From Mytilus galloprovincialis (taxonomy: Eukaryota; Mollusca; Bivalvia; Mytilida; Mytilidae), in contig NC_134841.1 of NCBI RefSeq assembly GCF_965363235.1, forward strand, positions 30,285,440 to 30,349,439: 64,000 nucleotides of DNA. The letters are read 5' to 3'. The position numbers and the translations under genes were made by a program. Below the pieces are notes generated by a model. That model was not told where the DNA came from, ran no database searches, and saw only the letters and a program-made list of their open reading frames with translations. Below, piece after piece: positions 1 to 11,700 of this stretch. The stretch's first letter is position 1. Each line of letters opens with the position of its first letter.

Positions 1-359
1 AGCCTTCAAAGTAATGATTGACGACTTTCATCTTCTCTTTTGGGTAAAAACTGCAAAAAGAAGACCGAGAAATTTTTATCATGAACTATTTAAGTCTATA
101 ATGTTGGCGAGTTAATATTGTTTAAGATGCACACAGATCTAGATGAATGGCACGTGCTCGTTCTAGCATCTTATTTTTTTTTAGCTATCAATGTTATGTA
201 TTTCCAAAACTGTTTTGCTATTTTCTTTGATATCTAGCTCCTACTCCATTGTCAAAATAATTGTTGTGTGATTTCATTTATACTTAAGTCGTTATTTATT
301 TCCGTAGTTCTTTGCATTTCCCCTCTTATATTCCGTCCATATAAATAGTTCTTTCTGTT

Positions 360-430
360 TCCGTTTCCGCCGTTTAGCAGCACCCCCCCCCCCCTTTTCT
401 AAATGGCTGGATCCGCCCCTGGAACCCATA
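360..430 (-). repeat. Remnant of a G/C-homopolymer MITE family
   Basis: A C-run followed by CTGGATCCGCCCCTG, the reverse of the GGATCC-containing end seen at 58736-58873. Only a fragment remains. Confidence 0.45.
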
Positions 431-733
431 TACTTAACTCCAAATCAATGTGTGATCAAATGACCTGAATGGAGTATTTGTATCTGTATAATACTGGAAA
501 TGAACTCAAAATACTGAGTAAAACTTATCCGGGAAATGTGTGTGCGCCACTGACTGTAACTAGTCGCGCGATATAACTGCCTTAAAACTTTCCACAGTTT
601 TACAGTTCACGACAGTATTTGGTAGTAAGTTCTAATCACTGCAATGATAGTTTGGGGGAAAAAGAATGTTTATAAATGTCAGTATTTGCTGATAAAAGTT
701 TTATTTGTTAGACGTTAGAAGTTCTGGATGGTC

Positions 734-3700
734 CAATCTAATTAAAAACCGATCTCCAGTGGCGTAGCTAGGTGTTTGTTACGTGTACGCCCGAACCTCG
801 GCGAGGGGTCTAGCTGAGGGCCTAAGTCATAGCATCTGTTGGTAGTTGGTTCAACGTGGCGAAGTCCCCGTAAGCTAACAGGTTATCAAGAATGAGATAC
901 CGTTCCCGTTATTGAAAATTCTCATCAATAGCAACATACTTAAAGAATCTAAATGGTTTATTTTTAATGTTTTAAATTAGTTTATTCATCGTGTTGATTT
1001 GGAATCGAATGGTCATTGGATATAGAGAAAAGTCTTGAACAGTTTCTTTAAAATATGTTCAAAAGTATTTTTACTTTTCTTGGAATATCGACTCAACCCA
1101 ATTTTAACGAAAATCTATTAAGGTTTATAAAATCATGTGAAAAAGTCCGAGATCGTTAAATTGAATAAAGATACCGTAAGTCCTTCTGTCAGATTAATAC
1201 TGAAACAATGGAGGAAAAAATATACTTTCAAAATTTTGATTCAGACATTAATCAGAAAAAAGCTTCTTCCATCATAAAATCCAAAAAAGGTTTGACAAAG
1301 TAATTGATCTATAACAAACTTTTATCCCAGATCTACTTGTGCAACAATTTTTTTTTAATTCTAACAAGTGTGGACACAGATAAGTGTGGATAGTATATTT
1401 GGATGTTTGACAGTGTTTTACTGTATGACAAAAGGAGTTCTATGTTTTTCATATGGTGTTATTAACTGTGTTGCACGATGACAACCAATCTGAGCATTTG
1501 GAGTGTTATTTATTTAATATCCTTTTTTATGAGGCATGGAGGAAACAGTAATTGCATTAGTTACCAAATGATTATGATAGAATATGTTCTACATCTTTGA
1601 TTTTGGATACATTTTGTAGCTAGGAGAGCAACATATAATAGGTGTATTTGTTCACGTTTTTTTATTTTTTCTAAATGGGAGATGATATCTAGATTTGAGA
1701 ACATGATATAAGGAGCCTGTAATTCAGTGGTTGTCGTTTATTTATGTGTTACATATTCGTTTTTTGTTTATTTTTTTAACATAAATAATGCCATTATTTT
1801 TCTTGTTTGAATTGTTTTACATTTGTCATTTCCGGGCCCTTTTTATATAGCTGATTATGCGGTATTGGCTTTGATCATTGTTGATGGCCGTACGGTGACC
1901 TGTAGTTGTTAATTTCTGTGTCGATTTGGTCTCTTTGGTCTCTTGTGGAGAATTTTCTCATTGGCAATCATACCAATCATTTTATATGTTTTTGCTTACT
2001 ATTTGTATGGTTCTATTTATATTACTTTGTGGTGGATCGTCAGTGTCATTAGTACATTTTTTTGTTAAAATGTCAAAATTGTTCCTCAGATTAGAATACA
2101 TTTATTGGTTTTTAATATTAAATGACAATGTCTGACATGTTGCTTGGGGCTAATTGAGCAAGGAAGTAAACTTCTGTGCTGATTTTTATCAATTTTTTTT
2201 ATTATATCTCCTCCAAACCTGGTCGAAGCAAAGTAACATTTTGACCAATATGAAAATGATTTCACCAAAAGAATCTTTGTGATCATGCTTCAAAGACCCA
2301 TAACTGCTCCAAGAGTAATCTGATAGAATTTCAAGCATGTCAAGTGGATATTATCAACATCTACTTAAAAAGTCTTAATATGTTTAAATATCTAACAAGT
2401 TTAATTATTCAAAAGGTATTGCAAAATTATTCCTTTTCATTTTTTTTGGTTATATGGATACAAATATAAGTGATACATGTACCAATACAGAATTTGTTTG
2501 TATGAAAGTGTAGTAATTAACATTTACTGTAACAATGTTAATTCACACAAATTAACAAATTAACAAATGAATGAAAAATGTTGAACATGTATGATGAAAT
2601 CAATTAGGCTAGATAGGCCTTATAATATTTTTTTAACATATTTGAAGGACCATTTACACTCAGGACCGAGTCATCAGTAGGCAGTACAGATGTATTAGAA
2701 CAATCTAGTTTTTAATTCTAAATATGGCAAAATTAAACAGATAATTTCATCATTATGCTCTGGATAATCTTTTTGTCATGCACAGTTTCTGTCCAACTTC
2801 CATACAAAGGTTTGCTTACGGTATTGATATTTAAAATAAACACCTTTTAACCACATACTAATCCTAAAGAGGAAAGGGGGTCAAGAGTGACACCACCGAC
2901 GAAATTTAGAATCGCATATGTCTTGCTTTTTCGACATATAGAAGTCACAGGCTCGACAAAAATGCAAACCACATATCGAATCACAGATTATAATGAATTC
3001 ATTTAAATAGAATAAAAGTTGGTAGAATTCTCTGAAGATTCACAACTAGTAGATTCAGACTTTGAGAAACAAATCTATATAATATGATACCTTTTGTTGG
3101 AAAAGTAAAATTCGTCACTTTTATTCGCAATTGAAAAAAGATTTACAGGGCTGACGTACTATTTATATGTAATTTGTATCTTATTTAGATTAAAATATAT
3201 TTTTTTCAAAATTCAAGTTTTCGCCCGGGCGTTTTGACGTAGGCGTAGCTACGCGCATGATCTCTTACTGCTCCCGTTTTCTGATATGTCGCGTGGGAGA
3301 TCTAACGAAACCCGCTTTGAGGTCACATGTGAGTATATATATATATATGGAAGTGTTTAACGACCTTGACTGGCTATACAGCCCTCGCACGGTCGGCAAT
3401 ATGTGAGTGAACTAGAAGTTATGAATTTATAATGATATGCAAATGATTTGACGACCTATTAATAAGCCAATCAAAAAAGTTTATGAATTATTTTGACTGA
3501 CGATTTCGTCGTATATAAAATGAGTTACATCCCTTTACCTTACGATAAACTTTCAAGATCGTGGAAGACTCAATTTCATTGGTCGAAAAAGACATATCTA
3601 CGAGGTCACTCACATGTGACCTCAAAGCGGGTTTCGTTAGATCTCCCACGCGATATATCAGAAAACGGGAGCGATGAGAGATCGGTTTTTAATTAGATTG
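734..3700. mobile_element. MULE-like TIR element, copy 1, with 9-bp target duplication
   Basis: The outer ends are inverted copies beginning CAATCTAATTAAAAACC (734) and ending in its complement at 3700. The 9-bp direct repeat TGGATGGTC stands at 725-733 and 3701-3709, immediately outside. The same family is complete at 18864-19244, also with a 9-bp duplication. Long TIRs (about 90 bp) plus 9-bp duplications suggest a Mutator-type non-autonomous element. The left TIR is broken after 23 bp by a further insertion. Confidence 0.8.
757..3258. mobile_element. 2.5-kb hAT-like insertion inside the left TIR of the MULE-like element
   Basis: The left TIR of the host element stops at 756 and resumes at about 3259. 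The insert begins CAGTGGCGTAGCTAGG, a typical hAT-style end, and its right end read in reverse is ATGCGCGTAGCTACG. The hexamer GATCTC flanks it (751-756, 3259-3264); an 8-bp alignment has two mismatches. No transposase ORF is visible. Inside, 1845-1990 resembles the dispersed repeat also found at 51.9 and 54.0 kb. Confidence 0.6.
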
Positions 3701-5237
3701 TGGATGGTCTAGTATTAAATTGAATATGATGTTCAGTGGGGATGGCTACCAGCTAGGTCGTTCACTATTTAGTACAGTAATACCAGTCGTTGTTCCACAA
3801 GAGGTTTCCATCCAAGGTCCTTCATCATGGAGGTGACACTGCTGGTACGTCTATAGTCTTTAAAAACAAATTTAGCTGCTCTTCCGTGTATGTTCTCTAT
3901 GCGGTTAATGTCTTTTTGTAGATATTGGTCTCATGCAGTGCCCGAGTAATGTAAGACTGGGCGAACAAACGAGATGTAGGCAGTTTCCTTAAAATGTTTG
4001 TTGCAGTGTTCAACACGGTCCCGTCTGATAAATCCCAGTGTAGAATTGGCTTTGTTGTAGAATTTGTTAATGTGTGATGACCATTTCAAATTATCGCTAA
4101 TAATTACACCTAAGTATGGATTTTGAATTTCATTGACTTGCTCAAATATGTGGTTACTTAGTGTATATAACTGTATGTGACCGGCTTGCCCAGTTGTCAA
4201 GTGAGGTCGATCTTTCTGTATTTGGAGTTGGTCCTTTTGTGTGTTGATGGTATTTTACAGTCCCGAGGCAGTCGTCGGCAACCATACGTACTTGTGATTT
4301 TACACAGAGCGGCAAGTCATTAATATGACATAGAGTATCCACAATATTAAACCGGCAACATAGATCAACATAAGCAAGACAGCCAGCGCAACCTTGAGCT
4401 TTCATAAAAGGTACTTGAATCATGACATATCCCTAATACGATCTGCAATGTAGTATGGTACATCAATCTGGAACACATGTATGAATCAATCGGGAAACCA
4501 TATATGAAATGGGATGAAGACAAATTGGAACGTACTAGTATTCAAAACAGATTCATACGGCGATTTATTAAGAAAAACTACAACAGTCAAGAAACAGGGT
4601 CAGTTGCTAACATGAGACACCAGCTCGAAATGGAGACTGAAGCGCCAACCGTTATTGTAAATGGTTGGCAGATATTATATAAATATCAATTTTAAAGTCG
4701 AAGGTATAAAACTGTTTTGAAGTCCAAACTTTGATTAATCAAGAATAAGATTTGTTGGAATTAAATAAAAGCAGCTTTATTAAAAGCTAATATCATAAAT
4801 AATAATTATGAATCAATTACAATATATCTAAATAGAATTGCAGTGTGCTACAATAGTGAAAATACATGAATAGTAAAATCTAGGTCACTTACTAAAAACA
4901 GTCGATCTGTCTGCGATCTAATTTGAAATGTATGAAGGTTACTATTAAAAGAATAATGCAAATAATCCTGGCACAACAGAGACGCAAAAGGAATTCAGAA
5001 GACACACGTCTGATCCTGATACACAATGTGGTTGAGGGTCTGGTGCTGGCTTTAACAGTCGACAATTTTGTCACACTAGCAAGACCAAAAAAAACCGATC
5101 AAACCCAAAAAATATTCAAATTGTGAAACAAATAATATCACTGAGCGACAAGTAACAATAACTCCAGAGGGCTTAAAATGCAAGACAGCAATAAGTCACA
5201 ATACAAACACTCATTCTTTGAGGAAACAACCATTTAC

Positions 5238-6793
5238 TAAAACAAATAATCCGCAATGCTTTTCAACATTAAAATGGTAGCATGCACTATAAATTTATTA
5301 CATTGGGATACTATACGGCATATTTTGTTTTAAACAATGAACAAAAAGGCAAATATGTTACACATAGAAACAAGCAGTATGCTGGAGTTTCTTATTAACA
5401 ACATAATTATTTGTTAAATTTGGAGGTAGAGTAAGAAATTGTCGGCCTTCCTATCGGGAAACGAACTGTGACAAGTGTGTCTCTTCTTGCCGACTTCTTC
5501 TTATTTTCATATGAATCGGTTTCTTCAGACACAAAACGAGAAGATATATTGAAGATGTTCTTTCCATTACAAAATCCAAACTTTTCTGATTTGGTTCAAT
5601 TAATATGTACCCCAGAGTTAGAAATTAATGATACAACAGACACTGCTTCCACTGTCTCATTTTTAGACTAATACCTCGAATTTGACTTACACGGTCATCT
5701 CAGTACCAGAATCTATGATAAACGAGACGATTTTAATTCTGAAATTATCAATTTCACCCAACTTATTAGCAGTACACTAACTTTACCTGCATATGGGATA
5801 TGCATTGTCCAACTGATTCGGTAATCAAGAGCATACAGCAACTTCTCAGACTTTAAAAATTCACCCGTGTCTGAACAGAAAGTTAATGAACCAGGGGTAT
5901 GTCAAAGAACGTATCATCCTTTTTCTAACAAAACGTTCATCGGAAGCTACCAAAAACTTTTTGATAAATATTCATTATCAACTTCACAAATAATACAAGA
6001 TGATGGTCCCCTGAATTATAGATTCTTGGTATACTAACGTTGTTTATCATCTTAATAAAGTGCTGTATTAGTAGTATTTTTTTATTTGCCTTTATGAATA
6101 TTACTTTTCCTGTTTAGTCTGTTCTTTTGGTGGTATCCATTTGACGTGGCTCTGTACTTATACACTCCGTCATTCTGTTATTGTTCTATGCGTTTGTGTT
6201 TTTGTTTTCTGATCTTTCATTTTTGCTAATATACTTTTCCCCATTTCCATTCTCATTTTTATTTTTCTGTATATCTTTTTGTGTTTCTTGGTTACATATG
6301 ACGTGGCTCTGTACTTACATTCAATCATTGTGTTATTTTTCAATGATCATTTCCGTATTCGTGTCTTTCGTTTTTGCTTATATGCTTTGAATGAGTGCCA
6401 TATTTTGAATTTCTTTCTTCAAGTGACGTGGCTCTGTACTTGTACATCCCTTCATTGTGTCATGGTAAACGTTTGTTTATATATCTGGGTTTTTTTTATA
6501 GTGATTAAGATAATAACACAACGTTGACCTTATGTTTGCTTTTTTAACCTAATTTGTCTGTTTGTTGTTGTCAGTATAATTGAATTTTATACGGACTGTG
6601 ATAAAAGTGAGAGCTTTAGCTAACTATAAAACAAGGTTTAATTCACCGTTTTCCACATAAGCAAATGCCTGTACCAAGCCAGCAATATGACAGTTGTTGT
6701 CAATTCGTTTGGTGTCTTTGGGCTTTTGTTTATGCCGTTTAATTAGAGACTTTCCGATTTGAGTTTCAGTATCTTTGTGATTTTATTTTTTAC
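5238..6793 (+). mobile_element. Penelope-like reverse transcriptase copy 1, 5'-truncated
   Basis: It aligns by eye with 24181-25880. The RT segment carries stops and small indels. The catalytic YIDD motif reads YIED near 5550, so the first catalytic Asp is lost. The region around 5620-5680 corresponds to DTASTVSFLD. A 3' tail follows with three repeats of GACGTGGCTCTGTACTT (about 6145, 6300, 6424) and the shared terminal segment ending TTTTGTGATTTTA at about 6785. Penelope-like assignment is inferred from RT style. Confidence 0.7.
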
Positions 6794-6899
6794 TGGAACC
6801 AACTGCCAGATACAGTTGTGCATGCATATTATGTAGAGACATCCGAGACCGCTAGAAAACCGCCAATAACAACGTCGCTATTCTCCGCCGTGTATTAAA

Positions 6900-7676
6900 G
6901 CCTAATAGGATTCTACACGTACCAATACAGATACAGATTAAGCAAATGTTACAAATTCTACATAAAAACAAACAAATGTACTGGGGAAACTAAAATTTCC
7001 ATTTCCAATAAAAAAAAATGATTATCAAATATCTATGTGACTTTTAAAAGACCACTATGGAAAAATTGGGTACGAAGTATAGGATAGTTGTTTTGAATAT
7101 AAATATAATAAACCAGAAAAATACAACTAGAAGCTGCAAGGATAGTAACAGTGCTTACAAAACTAAAAGTTTAGAATCCTTATATTTTAAAACGGGGAAA
7201 CTCAAGCAGAACTATGCAAAATCTTTTAAAATCAATAAACCATGATAAGGATGTGCATACGGTCCAGTATGATTTAAATGGAAATGAGACATACACAAAC
7301 TAATATAACTGCTAATTATCATTAAGGTTACCATTGGTAATTCATCTTAAACTAATACAATCACAAAGCTTAACATTTAAACTCACCAAAAATTTCAAAG
7401 TCAATAGACTATCACTAGAGGCGAGTTTAGGTGTGGGTGGGTGGAGACATGGTCCCGCCCGCCCTTTTCTGGACAAAAATCGGTTGATTATATATAGGGA
7501 ATCACTGAAGAATGACCGGAGTGGGCCCCCACTTATGATCCGCCACTGATTACCGAGACATGGGGACAAATTCATCTTCATGGAAATGATATATATCAAA
7601 ATGGTAATACAACTGCATAACACTTTTTATTGACCTACCACAAGTTGTTGCCCTTAAACTTAACTTGACAAACACT
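6900..7676. other. Intergenic, mostly featureless, with a MITE at about 7418-7552
   Basis: The stretch 7418-7552 ends GATCCGCCACTG, a hAT-like terminus, and is G-rich at its start; otherwise I see only AT-rich sequence and no supported gene. Confidence 0.4.
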
Positions 7677-7682
7677 AATACA

Positions 7683-7995
7683 GTGTTGACGCCACTGCTG
7701 GTGGAGATTTATTTCCCCGAGGGTATAACCAACCCAATAGTCAGCTTTTTTGTGCTGACATGAATTATCATTGATATGGTTATATTTATAAATTAACCCA
7801 GGCATATATTACCTTAGCTGCATTTGGCAAAACTTTTAGGAATTTTGGTCCTCAATGATCTTCAACTTCGTACTTTATTTGGCATTTTTAACTTGTTTCG
7901 GATTCGAGCGTCACTGATGAGTCTTGTGTAGACGCAACGCGTGTCTGGCGTATATACAAAATTTAGTCCTGGTATCTATGATGAGTTTATTGTTA
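7683..7995 (+). mobile_element. Hammerhead-bearing retrozyme-like repeat, copy A
   Basis: Same order as the copy at 26157-26521: GCCACTGCTGGTGGAG, a GTGCTGACATGAATTATC block, TTTTGGTCCTCAATG, the hammerhead segment, then TTAGTCCTGGTATC. About 40 nt are missing in the middle. Confidence 0.8.
7908..7951 (+). ncRNA. Hammerhead ribozyme, core mutated (GAAA to GCAA)
   Basis: CTGATGA at 7914-7920 and a 4-bp stem II (GTCT/AGAC) are kept, but the second core strand reads GCAA at 7934-7937. That core base is essential in hammerheads, so this copy should be inactive. Confidence 0.75.
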
Positions 7996-8524
7996 CCTTC
8001 CGATACAGCACATACAAGTCAGGCTTATTCAACTTCGCCGAGGCGAGACAAAAAAATCCAAGCGTTTTAAAGTACACATAACAGGTTAGCAAAGAATTAT
8101 AGAAATATAATTTTGTTTCCTCCAAAATATTTGGTAAAAAAGAATTGAGCATACTGAATTTACTTGGTACTTTTGGTGAATTTCACTTTCAAAAAGAAAA
8201 AGAAAAAAGAGTTACTTTCTGAGAAAGAAAAACATCGCTTTGAATTGTCTATCTTTCTGGCTAATCTTCTTTTAGTCAATTTTTACTTCTCGTTTTGAAA
8301 TTTCTAGGATTTCGGTGTTTTTGTTATTTTACTTAATAGTTCTGTCTAATTCTGTAAGTCAATAAAATACACTTTCATTTATCTATAAGGAAGAGAGTTG
8401 TTTTCCTACTTTTTGGACCGGAGGGGGTAATAAAATTATTCTTTTCGCAAAGCTGGAACAAAACTTATAATATATATATGTATATATATTTGTTTAATTT
8501 GAGTGAAATCTTTTATTACTTCTA

Positions 8525-8769
8525 TTATAATTTACTTCCTTCTGTCTTGTATTTGACAGTAAACTCGTCTTTCGGAAGGGATGTATCCCATTTATTTTTC
8601 ATTATCAACAATGCAGCAAGTCGACCTATTTCATCGCAGGACTTTGCTGCATATCCGTTCCCGCCAACAGCTACGCCTAACTGTGAGTGAATGTGATCAA
8701 TGTAGGGTCTACCTGTTGGAGTTTTCACTATAACACAACAATCACCGACATAAGATGACAGCTTTGGTC
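8525..8769 (-). CDS. Paralogue A exon 6 (aa 338-418, stop)
   Basis: 245 nt including TAA. It carries DCCVIVKTPTGRPYID (candidate covalent-FAD cysteine), GGNGYAAKSCDEIGR (FAD-contact loop) and the C-terminus EGSKL. The acceptor is CTTTCAG. Confidence 0.92.
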
Positions 8770-11700
8770 CTGAAAGTAAAACAGAACAACTTGTAGTTTA
8801 CAGGAGGGTTACTTGAAATACGCTTCATATAATATACTAGAACACACCCGTGATATCACGGGTCCGTGACTGAATTAAAGTATATAACTATGCGCAAGCC
8901 TTATTTTAGTATTAGTATTGTCATCTGATAAAGTCATGCCGATTATAAGATACACAGTTTTTCTCTGCTTTCAAGTCTTTCTGTTTGAACCCGTCAAACT
9001 GAAACAATAATATAAATTATTTGGAAAATAAAAGGTCCTGGAATGGAGTATTTTTTAATCAACAGCATTGTCCTATATAAGTTATAAATAAAGTTGAATT
9101 CTTTGCTTCGCTGTTTTACGTCATGCCCACTAACAAATTGAAAACTGTACCTATACGCCTTATTTTTAGTCCAGATTTTTAGTATTCGTATGGTTATCTT
9201 AGAAAGTCTTACTGATTAAAATACTACAATAGGTAACAATTTGACAATTTAGTAGTGTCAACCCTGTGGTTATGACCCGTGTATATAGCATATTAATCCT
9301 GAATACAACGTTTGGTGGTGCGCCTGTCAGATGCGGAACGTACAGATACTATTGGTATCGGTAGCGGACTCGACCCGGAACTTCTTAATTATTGGTAATA
9401 TTAATTACGTGGAAAACAAAAGGGCCTGGAGTGGTGTAATTTTTAATTTACACCTTTGTACTATATTAGTTATATATAAAGTTGAATTCTGTGATTCGTC
9501 GTTTTTACGTGATGACGGCTGACAAATTGAACCTCGTAATTTTAGTATTATAGATGTACAATGGTTAAACTTCTTTAATTACTCACAAATAATACAACTC
9601 ATTGGAGTTCGATAAAACCAATATTCCCGTTATGAATTTTAAATGTTAAAAAAAGAGGGACGAAATGTCTCGTTTATAAGTATAAGTATAATTTGCAGAT
9701 TTTTTTCTTTCAATTTTATTTTCTAAGATTTAAATTACTACCAATGATCATCATTCGCTTCCAAGTATTTCAAAAAATACCTAAATGAAATTTAAAATTG
9801 CAACAACCGGTTATTTTTTTTTTATATGAAGGCTGAATATGGTTCTTTCGAGTTTATCAAGCAATTATGTTCAAAGCAACATACGAATCGATAATGGATA
9901 AATTTCGTGACCGGCAATATTTGAGTTCCTAATAGTTTATAACACATGAAGTAAAAACTACAGGTCAAGTTAAAAGATGTCAGTCAATATCTTGTGTTTA
10001 CACAGTAAAAGGTTAAGATTTAGTAGGACCAATCAGCATCAACAATTTAAGAAGGATCACATGAAAACCATAAAACTAACGCGATGTTGACCATGCCATA
10101 CGGTTCAATATCTGGACCGTTGTGCTATATAGATACGTATCTATGATTATTCTGTGTAGGTCGTGGTGCTGTCTCATTGTGATTTCAAGAGGACCCATGG
10201 TTAATAGACGAAACAGGAGCGGATTTTTTTCGATTTCTGCTTCGATTTTTGCATTGAAGAGTTTATGCATATAACCAGAATTTCTACCAATCACAAATTG
10301 GCGTACGCTCTGTTTGAATCTTTGAACCTGTCACTGCGTTTTCCCCAACCCTCCTTTTTACCTTTAACAATATCTTTGATAATGGTAACTATGTCTTCGA
10401 TCATTTTTTTATCACCTCTACTGCAGTACCAATGTTTTACTTCTGTTGCTGTCCTCAATATCTTAGGATAATCTGCACTGTCGTGACCTAACTTGATGTA
10501 ATACTTTCCTGAGAAGATAATATACGTCTTGAATTTAAACTAACTTATAAAAGTTAAGATCACTTACATGGTGTATGTGTATTTGTGTCTCTGATGTATT
10601 GTTAGTGCATGCCCCGGAAATGGTAAAGGTTCCTTGATTCGAAGCTGTTACTGAATTTACCATCATCTGATTGTCTTAGAGAACATGATTTGAAAAAAAG
10701 TACAACGAAACACAGAAATGGGGAATGTGGCCATGGGACACAGATGATGCCCCCGCTAGCATACAACGCTTTATAGGAAATTAATAGTTATCAAAGGTAC
10801 CAGGATTATAAAGCCAAACAAGTACAAAGTTGAAAAGCAGTGGTGATAAAAAAATTAATGAAGAACGGTAAAAGTGACACTACCCAAATTTGTACTTTAT
10901 CCATCAAACAGGAAAACCAACGGTCTAATCTCCAAGAAAGGAAAAACGAGAAACACTTATGAAGCTCACCAACAAACATCAACTACTGACCATCAGGTTC
11001 CTGACTTAGTACAACCTTTATGGAAAGCCGTAGCTGCCTTATGTGTACTTGTTTTTAGATACGCTTATACTTTTCAATATATGCACATAGTTTTTCTATA
11101 TATGCACATACTTTTTCTCTATATGCACATAGTTTACTTTATATGCACATAGTTTACTTTATATGCACATAGTTTTTCTCTATACGCACATACTTGTTCT
11201 CTATATGCACATAGTTTACTTTATATGCACATAGTTTTTCTCTATATGCACATCTGTTACTTATTCGTTTTTAATGCGCGTAGTATACGGTTGCACTTTA
11301 AATTAAATCGTTTTTCAATTGTGTTCATGTCTCTGGTGGTAACAATGTGTTCTTACAGATGAAATGACCCTATAAGCGCGATTGCAACCGTTCCAGTGCT
11401 CGGTAAATACCCTGTTACTTATTCACTTATACTACGTTTGTTGTACGTTGCACCTTTTAAAAAAAAATTCAATTGTGCCCATGTCTCTTGGTGTAACAAT
11501 GTGTTCTTAGAGATGAAATGACCCTATTAGCGCGCATGTACCCGTTCCAGCTCTCGGTAATTAACCTGTTACCTATTCGTTACCTCTTCACTGATAATGC
11601 GTTTGTTGTACGTTGCACCTTTTAGAAAAGGATTTTCAATTGTGTCCGTGTCTTTGATGGTAACAATGTGTTTTAAAAAATGAAATTACCCTATTAGCGC

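Larger units (their letters stand above)
545..4440 (-). mobile_element. LINE (jockey/CR1-like) 3' fragment, split by a nested insertion
   Basis: Minus-strand pieces of a non-LTR retrotransposon reverse transcriptase. Around 4270-4320 reads INDLPLCVKSQVRMVADDCL (the catalytic ADD motif). 4150-3945 reads NPYLGVIISDNLKWSSHIN, then FIRRD and YISFVRPVLHYSGT, the standard LINE C-terminal region. The reading resumes at 724-545 with IYKHSFFPQTI and a VESFKA-like ending, beyond the insertion at 734-3700. Frameshifts and stops are present; the element is dead. The clade is a guess from motif style. Confidence 0.75.

Noticed and set aside
4477-5126. Two short plus-strand ORFs (72 and 67 codons) between the LINE fragment and RT copy 1
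   Set aside because: No motif, no repeat partner and no splice context that would support coding; left unannotated.
6181-6527. Hydrophobic ORFs rich in Phe/Leu resembling membrane segments
   Set aside because: They lie in the T-rich repeated 3' tail of RT copy 1. Hydrophobicity comes from base composition.
7334-7623. Overlapping ORFs on both strands near 7.3-7.6 kb
   Set aside because: They span a G-rich hAT-like MITE fragment and AT-rich flank; composition artefact.
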